A stretch of DNA of 21,196 nt, from positions 1,610 to 22,805 of the forward strand of contig DFYK01000092.1 in the NCBI GenBank assembly GCA_002383605.1. Direction: 5' to 3'. The notes below the pieces were generated by a model that saw only the letters and a list, made by a program, of their open reading frames with translations, did no database searches and was not told the origin of the DNA. Position numbers and translations under genes: made by a program. Shown one piece after another: positions 14,987 through 21,196 of the stretch (position 1 is the first letter of the stretch; the number at the start of each line of letters is the position of its first letter). This DNA comes from Proteiniphilum sp. UBA4084 (GTDB taxonomy: Bacteria; Bacteroidota; Bacteroidia; Bacteroidales; Dysgonomonadaceae).

Positions 14987-16330
14987 ATGAATATTAGGAA
15001 AAAACGTTTCTTTTTGTTGATCGCTCTCCTCACGATTACCGTAGTTACTTTTGCGCAACAGGTAGGTTCCAACTCACCCTACAGCAGATATGGATACGGT
15101 CTGTTATCGAACCCCGCCCTTGGCGCCTCAGAGGGGATGGGAGGAATCAGTTACGGTTTGCGTCGCAGCCAGCAGGTAAACCCCGGTAATCCGGCATCTT
15201 ACTCCGAACTTGATTCCCTTACCTTCATATTCGATTTTGGGGTCTCAGGACATATGGCCCGACTGAATGATGACGTAAACAGGCGAGATTTTTACAACGG
15301 CAATCTTGATTACGTAGCCATCCAGTTTCCACTGATCCGGAATGTGGGAGCCAGCATCGGCTTACTTCCCTACTCTAAAACGGGATATAATTTCGGCGAC
15401 CGTCGTTCTCTTGCAGGCATACAGTATCTGGAGACTTATCGCGGTACGGGTGGGTTAACGCAGTTATACGGCGGTTTAGCCTGGGAGCCTGTCAAAAATA
15501 TATCCATCGGTGCAAACATCAACTACCTGTTCGGTAGCTTTACGCATAGCAGTGTGGTAATTCCTGTTTCCACTTCGGCATTGATTGGAGAGACAAAATA
15601 CAGTTATGCTTTTCGTGAATTAAAATACGATCTGGGACTTCAGTTTACCTATCCGATCGACAAGAACCGTTCGGTTACGCTCGGTGCGGTATATACCCCC
15701 CAGGTGAATGCGCGGGCGGATGTGAACCCAACGGAAATGCTTTATACCGGAGATCCTTACGAAAATCCCTGGTTGTCACCTTCACAGATACTTATTACGG
15801 ATACCCTGAAGGATGCTTCATTTCAGCTGCCGCACACTTTTGGTGTCGGATTTACATATCGTACCGACAAATTCCTGATTGGACTGGATGGCACGTATCA
15901 GCTTTGGAAGAACCTGGATTATCCAGCGCAGCTTGATGATCTCACGGCTGAGAACCGGTTCAACAATGCTTATCGCCTTAATGCCGGTATGGAGTACGTA
16001 ATTGACCCGTTGAGTCAGAATTTTTTTCATCGCATCCGTTTCCGGGGAGGACTCTCTTTTGCCAACTCATATGCGAATTTCAGCGTTACAACGCCAGACA
16101 GTGGAACAGGTGAGTCAGTGATGGGCAGTTTTAAGGAGTACGGCGTAAATGTTGGGTTAGGATTGCCATTTCATGACTATATGTCGGGACACATATCGAT
16201 GCTTAATATCGGACTGGGCTACTCAAGGCAACAGCCTGATCACAAATTTATGATCAGTCAGGATATGTTTAAGGTGTCTATTAATATGAATATCAATGAA
16301 TTCTGGTTTTTTAAGAGACAGTTTAATTAA
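14987..16330 (+). CDS. Beta-barrel outer membrane protein, FadL-like (uncharacterised)
   Basis: The protein has 447 residues with a clear signal peptide (MNIRKKRFFLLIALLTI... ending TFAQ). The mature part begins SPYSRYGYGLLSNPALGASE and continues with an IN/VNPGNPASYSELDSLTF-like stretch. I recognise this start from a family of uncharacterised Bacteroidota outer-membrane proteins related to FadL/OmpP1 barrels. Alternating hydrophobic and polar residues, many aromatic girdle residues and the final aromatic strand (NEFWFFKRQF) fit a barrel. No catalytic motif is seen. It heads a block followed by a TPR protein, LptC, a CNNM/CBS protein and a PpiD-like chaperone, suggesting a link to outer-membrane biogenesis, but its ligand or role is unknown. 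Confidence 0.75.
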   Translation: MNIRKKRFFLLIALLTITVVTFAQQVGSNSPYSRYGYGLLSNPALGASEGMGGISYGLRRSQQVNPGNPASYSELDSLTFIFDFGVSGHMARLNDDVNRRDFYNGNLDYVAIQFPLIRNVGASIGLLPYSKTGYNFGDRRSLAGIQYLETYRGTGGLTQLYGGLAWEPVKNISIGANINYLFGSFTHSSVVIPVSTSALIGETKYSYAFRELKYDLGLQFTYPIDKNRSVTLGAVYTPQVNARADVNPTEMLYTGDPYENPWLSPSQILITDTLKDASFQLPHTFGVGFTYRTDKFLIGLDGTYQLWKNLDYPAQLDDLTAENRFNNAYRLNAGMEYVIDPLSQNFFHRIRFRGGLSFANSYANFSVTTPDSGTGESVMGSFKEYGVNVGLGLPFHDYMSGHISMLNIGLGYSRQQPDHKFMISQDMFKVSINMNINEFWFFKRQFN

Positions 16331-16362
16331 TCGGAAAGCAGGTGTTGTGGGAATAAAAAAAC

Positions 16363-16385
16363 AGGAAAGATTAAACTTTCCTTTT
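16363..16385 (+). terminator. Weak hairpin after the outer-membrane protein gene
   Basis: AGGAAAG (16363-16369) pairs with CTTTCCT (16376-16382) around the loop ATTAAA, and TTT follows. The stem is AT-rich and the T-run short, so it may only attenuate. The rest of the 189-bp gap (16331-16519) holds a small CCAAG/CTTGG hairpin near 16447 and no clear promoter for the TPR gene. Confidence 0.35.
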
Positions 16386-16519
16386 AACAATCCGTCAAAA
16401 TCACACCAATTGAAAGGAACTATTCTGTTAAGCCAAATGAGTACAAGCCAAGCTTGCTTGGATTACACCATGACGAGGAATAGTCTAAATTTATTGAACT
16501 AATTAAAACATCAGCGAAT

Positions 16520-17884
16520 ATGAAAAAATTATTATTATCGGGACTCCTGGCTATCGCAACGGTCGTTGGTGTCAACGCCCAGAAGGCAGGATATGACCCT
16601 GTTAAAGCTCCATTTGGACATGGCGAAGATAGTGTCAACTGTCGACTCAATTTAAGTCTTATGCAGACTTCAGCCAAAGCAGAATCATATGATAGTGCAC
16701 TGAAACCCTGGATGGCTGTCTATGAAAACTGTCCCGCATCGAGCAAAAATATCTATATTTACGGACCACGCATATTCAAGGCTCTTTATGAGGCTACTCC
16801 CGATGCGGCAAAGAAGAAGGAATATCTCGACAAGACAATGGAGATCTACGATACACGCATAAAATATTACGGAGAAGATGATGCGAAGGGAACCATCCTG
16901 GCATACAAGGCATACGACTACATGGAACTGATGGGCGAAAAGACCGATCAGGCGGTAGTCTATAGCTGGCTGGGTGAAGCGATTAAAGAGATGAAAGGGA
17001 ACATGAATCCCCTCGATGCTTATTCATATTACATGGTTGCCTCGCTGAGTCAATATCTGAACGATAATTCCAAGAAAGATCAGTATCTGCAAGACTATTT
17101 TACTGTCGTGGGATATGTGGATCAGGCAATCGCCAACGCAAAGAGTGCCAACGATCAGGCAAATGCCGATTATCTGGGTATGGTGAAAGACGGCATCGTG
17201 AAAGGTTTTATAAGCAGTGGTGCCGGAGATTGCAAGACGCTGACCGAATATTATGCCGACAAGGTAGAGCCCAATAAGGCTAATAAAGAATTCCTGAATG
17301 AGGTGATTAACGCCCTGGGTTCGGTCGGTTGTTCAGAAACGGATCTTTATTTTACCGCTTCGGAATATCTTTATCGACTCGAGCCCTCTGCCGGCGCAGC
17401 CATCGGACTGGCCAACAAGAGCCTGAGAGACAAGGACTACGATACTGCATTAAAGTATTACGATGAAGCAGCAAATCTGGAGACCGACAAGAACAAAGCA
17501 TCGGATTACATGATGCAGTTGGCGGGTATCTTCTCCAACCAGCGTAACTTTGCCAAAGCACGGCAAGCCGCCATTGAAGCTACGGTATATAATCCTAATA
17601 ATGGTGAGGCTTATATCCTGATAGCCCAGCTTTATGCAAGCTCGGCGAATAATATCTTCTCAGAACCGGAGAAAGCCGGTTTGGTTTATCTGGTAGCTGT
17701 GGACAAATTGCAAAAAGCAAGATCCGTAGACCCCAGCGTAGCCGCAAAAGCAAACAGTCTGATCAACCGTTATTCTGCTGCCTTTATGGATACAGAGACG
17801 GCGTTTATGATGGGAATCAAATCGGGAGAAACCGTATTTATTCCCGGCTGGATCGGAGAGAGTACAACGGTTCGCCTGAGATAA
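16520..17884 (+). CDS. Secreted tetratricopeptide-repeat protein (uncharacterised)
   Basis: The protein has 454 residues. A Sec signal peptide runs over about residues 1-20 (MKKLLLSGLLAIATVVGVNAQ) with no lipobox, so the product is probably periplasmic or loosely membrane-associated. The body is helical throughout. TPR-like units are clearest in the C-terminal half, for example AIGLANKSLRDKDYDTALKY, then FSNQRNFAKARQAAIEATVY, then NNGEAYILIAQLYASS. No catalytic motif is visible. TPR domains act as protein-binding scaffolds. The position between an outer-membrane barrel and lptC suggests an envelope-assembly role, which is inference. lptC starts 16 bp after its stop, implying co-transcription unless the hairpin inside lptC terminates the message. 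Confidence 0.82.
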   Translation: MKKLLLSGLLAIATVVGVNAQKAGYDPVKAPFGHGEDSVNCRLNLSLMQTSAKAESYDSALKPWMAVYENCPASSKNIYIYGPRIFKALYEATPDAAKKKEYLDKTMEIYDTRIKYYGEDDAKGTILAYKAYDYMELMGEKTDQAVVYSWLGEAIKEMKGNMNPLDAYSYYMVASLSQYLNDNSKKDQYLQDYFTVVGYVDQAIANAKSANDQANADYLGMVKDGIVKGFISSGAGDCKTLTEYYADKVEPNKANKEFLNEVINALGSVGCSETDLYFTASEYLYRLEPSAGAAIGLANKSLRDKDYDTALKYYDEAANLETDKNKASDYMMQLAGIFSNQRNFAKARQAAIEATVYNPNNGEAYILIAQLYASSANNIFSEPEKAGLVYLVAVDKLQKARSVDPSVAAKANSLINRYSAAFMDTETAFMMGIKSGETVFIPGWIGESTTVRLR

Positions 17885-17900
17885 TATTAAAAACGATAAC

Positions 17901-18572
17901 GTGTTGAAAAAACAACACAACATATTACTTGCAGGACGCATAACAACCACCTTTTTCGTGGTTGTTATGCTTCTTCTTTTTTTGTCTTGTAAAGACAAGA
18001 ACGATAACCTGGTTTCCTTTACCTATGATCCGGAGGCGGTACCCACGATGGTCACGGATACGGTGACTACCCTGATATCCGATTCGGGTATTACGCGCTA
18101 TAAGCTCGTGGCCGATGTATGGAAGGTGTTCGACAAGGCGAAGGAACCTTATTGGTTCTTTCCAGAAGGAATCTATCTGGAACGCTTTACTCCCGATTTC
18201 AGCATCGAATCGACCGTGATAGCCGACACAGCCTGGTATTACACCAATCAGGACCTGTGGAAACTGAAAGACAACGTGCATGTGGAAAATATCAAAGGAG
18301 AACTGTTCGATAGTGAAGAACTTTTCTGGGATCAGAAAAATGAGCGTGTTTATTCCGATAAATACATCGAAATAAAACGAGGCGTCACCGAAATAAAAGG
18401 GTATGGCTTTGAGTCGAATCAGGCGATGACTGAGTATAGGATCTTCCGTCCTCATGACGGTAAGTTACCCTTTTCGGAAGAGGTGCCGGACGACTCGCTG
18501 CAATATGATCCACTGCAACCGGAGTCAATTCAAAGCGAAAAGCCTTCTACAACAATTCAGAACCCTAATTAA
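17901..18572 (+). CDS. lptC: LPS export periplasmic protein LptC
   Basis: LptC links the inner-membrane LptB2FG transporter to the periplasmic LptA bridge that carries LPS to the outer membrane. It has 223 residues. The body matches Bacteroidota LptC: VPTMVTDTVTTLISDSGITR, FDKAKEPYWFFPEGIYLE, DNVHVENIKGELFDSEEL and KGYGFESNQAM. The start is GTG 17901, or the adjacent TTG; no upstream ATG is in frame. From there a basic N-region and hydrophobic stretch lead to lipobox LFLSC (C30), so it may be a lipoprotein rather than a simple transmembrane protein. The signal-peptide codons contain a terminator-like hairpin at 17938-17983. The next gene begins 6 bp after the stop. Confidence 0.88.
   Translation: MLKKQHNILLAGRITTTFFVVVMLLLFLSCKDKNDNLVSFTYDPEAVPTMVTDTVTTLISDSGITRYKLVADVWKVFDKAKEPYWFFPEGIYLERFTPDFSIESTVIADTAWYYTNQDLWKLKDNVHVENIKGELFDSEELFWDQKNERVYSDKYIEIKRGVTEIKGYGFESNQAMTEYRIFRPHDGKLPFSEEVPDDSLQYDPLQPESIQSEKPSTTIQNPN
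17938..17983 (+). terminator. Terminator-like hairpin inside the start of lptC
   Basis: GCATAACAACCAC (17938-17950) and GTGGTTGTTATGC (17958-17970) form a perfect 13-bp stem with loop CTTTTTC. TTCTTCTTTTTTTG (17971-17984) follows. A second small hairpin, TTGTCTT-GTA-AAGACAA, lies at 17982-17998. This has the shape of an intrinsic terminator 37 bp into the gene, so it could act as an attenuator. Whether it terminates in the cell is not known. Confidence 0.55.
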
Positions 18573-18578
18573 GAAAAC

Positions 18579-19847
18579 ATGTCAGTATCTGTGGAAGCAG
18601 GTTGGTGGGTTACCTTATTTCTGTCTGTTTTTTTCTCAGGCATGGAGATCGCATTTGTTTCTTCCGATAAGCTGCGCTATGCCGTCAGAAAAAAGTCAAC
18701 CGGCATCTACAATTACATGTTAAACAGCATTTATGGGCATCCCCGCCAGTTTTTGGCCACCTTAATGGTCTGGAAAGTAATTGTTCTGGTATTGTTGGTG
18801 TACCTTACCGGCATGATTGTCCGCCATCAATTCTCTTTTGGCGGGGAGAATGCGTTACCGATGATGTTACTCTTTATTGTTGGCATGACTTTTATTATTC
18901 TGCTGACCGATGAGTTTTTACCGCGCACTCTTTTTCGAAAAAATGCCAATTTTTGGGTGAACCTGTTTGTAATTCCAGCCTTCATTGGTTACATATTGAT
19001 GTATCCCATGGCCAAAGTCTTTGTCGGGTTGTCGAAGCGTTTTCTCAATCTGTTTGGAATCTATGATCCGCGATCAGACAAAGCGGTATTTAGCAGGACG
19101 GATCTGGATACGTATGTAAAGAAAAGCATCGACGACATGTCGAAAGAAAAAGAGGTGGATTCAGAGATGAAAATCTTCCGCAATGCGCTCGCTTTTTCTT
19201 CCATGAAAATCAGAGACTGCATGGTACCACGTGCCGATATTGTGGCCGTGAATGTTGATACCGATCCCGATACCCTGAAAGAGAAATTTATAGAGACAGG
19301 AATCTCCCGGATCCTGGTATTTAAAGATGATATAGACAACATTGTGGGTTACATTCATATGTGGGAGATTTTTAACAATCCCCGGGACTGGACCCACAAT
19401 ATCGCCTCCATTTCATTTGTTCCCGAGAGTATGCCGGCAAATCGACTGATGAGCGACCTGATGCAACAACGCAAAAGCATTGCCGTGGTGGTCGACGAGT
19501 TCGGCGGCACTTCGGGCATTGTGACAATGGAAGATCTGGTGGAAGAGATTTTCGGTGAGATCGAGGATGAATATGATGTGGAATCTAAATTTGTGAAGCC
19601 CGAGGGGAAGGATGAATTTGTTTTATCGGGTCGTGTGGAAATCGACCATCTGAACGAAATCTACGGTCTCGACATCCCCGAATCGGATGATTACTCCACG
19701 GTAGCCGGTTACCTGCTTCATCACACCCAACGTTTTCCCAAAACCTATGAAACGGTGATTATTGGGAAATATACCTTTAAAATACTGAAAGTTACTGCGC
19801 GTAAGATAGAAGTCGTGCGTCTGAGTGTCCATGGCAGCGCAAGATAG
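18579..19847 (+). CDS. CNNM-domain, CBS-pair and CorC_HlyC membrane protein (hemolysin-like family)
   Basis: This is a 422-residue inner-membrane protein. The N-terminal CNNM (DUF21) domain, residues about 1-180, has hydrophobic segments at about 5-25, 60-85, 92-112 and 120-150, with EIAFVSSDKLR in the first loop. A CBS pair (about 205-320) carries MVPRADIVAV and ISRILVFKDDIDNIVGYIH. It ends with the diagnostic VVDEFGGTSGIVTMEDLVEE and GEIEDEYD, then a CorC_HlyC domain (about 335-415). The family is annotated as hemolysin or TlyC/CorC-like; relatives have been linked to magnesium or cobalt transport, and a Bacteroidota branch (GldE) to gliding. The substrate cannot be set from sequence. It starts 6 bp after lptC and is very likely translated from the same message. 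Confidence 0.92.
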   Translation: MSVSVEAGWWVTLFLSVFFSGMEIAFVSSDKLRYAVRKKSTGIYNYMLNSIYGHPRQFLATLMVWKVIVLVLLVYLTGMIVRHQFSFGGENALPMMLLFIVGMTFIILLTDEFLPRTLFRKNANFWVNLFVIPAFIGYILMYPMAKVFVGLSKRFLNLFGIYDPRSDKAVFSRTDLDTYVKKSIDDMSKEKEVDSEMKIFRNALAFSSMKIRDCMVPRADIVAVNVDTDPDTLKEKFIETGISRILVFKDDIDNIVGYIHMWEIFNNPRDWTHNIASISFVPESMPANRLMSDLMQQRKSIAVVVDEFGGTSGIVTMEDLVEEIFGEIEDEYDVESKFVKPEGKDEFVLSGRVEIDHLNEIYGLDIPESDDYSTVAGYLLHHTQRFPKTYETVIIGKYTFKILKVTARKIEVVRLSVHGSAR

Positions 19848-19880
19848 TGCAGCTCGTTTAACATTGTGCTGTCACACTTT
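19847..19880 (+). terminator. Weak hairpin after the CNNM/CBS gene
   Basis: GTGCAGC (19847-19853) can pair with GCTG-T-CAC (19868-19875) with one bulged T, and ACTTTT follows. It starts on the last base of the stop codon. The stem is short and bulged, so this is a tentative call. Confidence 0.3.
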
Positions 19881-19892
19881 TCCATAAAAAAA

Positions 19893-19924
19893 TATCTTTA
19901 TCTACTTTATTTTTACTAACTTCG
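19893..19924 (+). promoter_or_regulatory. Possible promoter for the PpiD-like gene
   Basis: TAACTTCG (19917-19924) is one base from TAnnTTTG and sits 58 bp before the ATG. No good -33 box is found at the right spacing. The 135-bp gap after the previous gene makes a separate promoter plausible. Confidence 0.3.
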
Positions 19925-19982
19925 TGCCCTTATTTGAATCGATTTACTTTTTAACGTTTAAACAAAGCTAAAAAATAGTTAA

Positions 19983-21196
19983 ATGGCTACTTTACAGAAA
20001 ATTAGAGACAAAGGAACACTGCTGGTGATCGTAATTGGTGTGGCATTGTTGGCCTTTGTTTTGGGAGATTTGTTCACTTCAGGCACCACATTGTTCGGAA
20101 AGGTTCGTGACAAGGCATTCGTGGTAAACGGTGAGGTGATATCTACGCAGCAATATGCCGATAAAATTACTGAATTCGAAGAATTCCAGAAGATGATCAG
20201 CGGTCAGTCCTCACTCGATGAGAACACCTCATCGCAGATACGCGAAGCGGTATACCAGCAGATGGTACGTGAACGGCTGCTCGATGATCAGACAAAAGAG
20301 CTGGGACTCACGGTAACCAAGGCAGAACTGAACGACCTGGTGCATGGTGAAAACATCTCACCGGTTCTGCAGCAACTCCCCTTCTTTCTTGACCCACAAA
20401 CAGGCATGTTTAGCCGCACTGCGCTGATTGAATTTATCAATATCATCAACATGCCCAGCCCCGGTCCGCAGGAACAGGCGCTGGTTGATCAGTATAAAAC
20501 GCTCTGGTTGTTTATCGAGGAGATGGTACGCACGCAGCGACTGGAAGAAAAATATATCACACTGTTGACCCACGCAGTAATTGTAAATGACCTGGAAGCC
20601 AGGACATCGTTCGATCTTTCTCAGCAGAACGCCGATATAGCCTATGTGATGCAGAGTTATTTTACAATTCCTGATTCGGCTGTAACAGTGACCGACAAAG
20701 AGATCCAGAACTATTACAATGCGCATAAGGCATCGTTCAGGCTGGAGGCACCCCTGGTAAAATTGTCTTACTTCTCCAAAGAAATTGTTCCCAGCAGTGA
20801 AGATTTTGCCGAGGCAGAAGCCGAATCAAAGAAAGCCTTCACCGAATTACAAAACGCGGCTAACCCCATAAGTGTCGTAGCCGATTATTCCGATACACCT
20901 TACCGCGATGTGTTTGTGAGCGAGTTTATGCTGACTCCTTCCCAAATTGAATTTGTGCGGAATGCAGCCATCAATGAGATAGCCGGTCCCAAGCGCGAAG
21001 ACGATGCTTTTCAGATCATCAAATTAATCGATAAGACAGTTGCGCCCGACTCGGTGCGGCTGCGCATCATGGCCATACCCAATGCCTCTACGGTAGGACA
21101 GGATTCGATTGTAACCAATTTCACAGACAGTATTTACGGTTTGCTGCAGGGAGGAAGCTCCTTCGCTGAAGTTGCAAATAGCCTCAATCCAAACTC
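19983..21196 (+). CDS. PpiD/SurA-like periplasmic peptidyl-prolyl isomerase (3' end outside window)
   Basis: This is the N-terminal 404 residues of a membrane-anchored periplasmic folding factor; the frame is open to the window edge. A short cytoplasmic start (MATLQKIRDKGT) leads into one transmembrane helix at about 12-31. Next comes a SurA_N-like chaperone domain: VNGEVISTQQYADKI, then QIREAVYQQMVRERLLDDQ and KELGLTVTKAEL. A linker with the conserved VTVTDKEIQNYYNAHK follows. From about residue 355 a parvulin-type rotamase domain begins (VRLRIMAIPN ... LLQGGSSFAEVA). Bacteroidota proteins of this type are about 700 residues, so roughly 300 are missing here. It probably helps fold outer-membrane proteins, which fits its place after the envelope genes. 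Start ATG 19983 places the basic N-region directly before the helix. Confidence 0.92.
   Translation, partial: MATLQKIRDKGTLLVIVIGVALLAFVLGDLFTSGTTLFGKVRDKAFVVNGEVISTQQYADKITEFEEFQKMISGQSSLDENTSSQIREAVYQQMVRERLLDDQTKELGLTVTKAELNDLVHGENISPVLQQLPFFLDPQTGMFSRTALIEFINIINMPSPGPQEQALVDQYKTLWLFIEEMVRTQRLEEKYITLLTHAVIVNDLEARTSFDLSQQNADIAYVMQSYFTIPDSAVTVTDKEIQNYYNAHKASFRLEAPLVKLSYFSKEIVPSSEDFAEAEAESKKAFTELQNAANPISVVADYSDTPYRDVFVSEFMLTPSQIEFVRNAAINEIAGPKREDDAFQIIKLIDKTVAPDSVRLRIMAIPNASTVGQDSIVTNFTDSIYGLLQGGSSFAEVANSLNPN

Overview
The window looks like chromosome from an anaerobic Bacteroidota, most likely order Bacteroidales. The signs are a SusC/SusD outer-membrane pair, Bacteroidota-type LptC and PpiD-like envelope genes, lipoprotein signal peptides, weak or absent Shine-Dalgarno sites, and repeated matches to the Bacteroides -33/-7 promoter (TTTG-like box, about 20 bp, TAnnTTTG). 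A multi-cluster [FeFe] hydrogenase with the full HydE/F/G maturation set points to a fermentative, hydrogen-producing member, perhaps a Dysgonomonadaceae/Proteiniphilum-like lineage. That family-level placement is inference. No tRNA, rRNA, CRISPR array, insertion sequence or prophage was seen.

Region 1 (1-5338) is hydrogen metabolism. The 3' part of the hydrogenase catalytic subunit (+ strand, cut by the left edge) runs head-on into a maturase operon on the - strand, transcribed hydG-hydF-hydE. HydE and HydG are radical SAM enzymes and HydF is the scaffold GTPase, so the operon supplies the H-cluster for the adjacent enzyme. The convergent genes overlap by 19 bp. Short 7-bp tandem repeats fill the hydG-hydF gap.

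Region 2 (5339-6542) has a divergent promoter region, with recognisable promoters for hydG and for dapA (lysine/diaminopimelate pathway), and a hairpin terminator after dapA. Region 3 (6543-11786) is a promoter, an unusually long leader of about 300 nt, a SusC-type TonB-dependent transporter, its SusD-type lipoprotein and a terminator. No carbohydrate enzymes or sensors lie beside the pair. Region 4 (11866-14810) is an M13-family lipoprotein metallopeptidase, riboflavin synthase, and a nitroreductase remnant reduced to its first about 14 and last about 43 codons.

Region 5 (14897-21196) is an envelope-biogenesis block: a beta-barrel outer-membrane protein, a secreted TPR protein, LptC (LPS export), a CNNM/CBS membrane protein, and a PpiD-like periplasmic folding factor cut by the right edge. 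Its most striking non-coding feature is a 13-bp perfect hairpin followed by a T-run, shaped like an intrinsic terminator, inside the signal-peptide codons of lptC.

No wholly new multi-gene system is evident. The observations most worth checking are the lptC hairpin, the long susC leader and the nitroreductase remnant.
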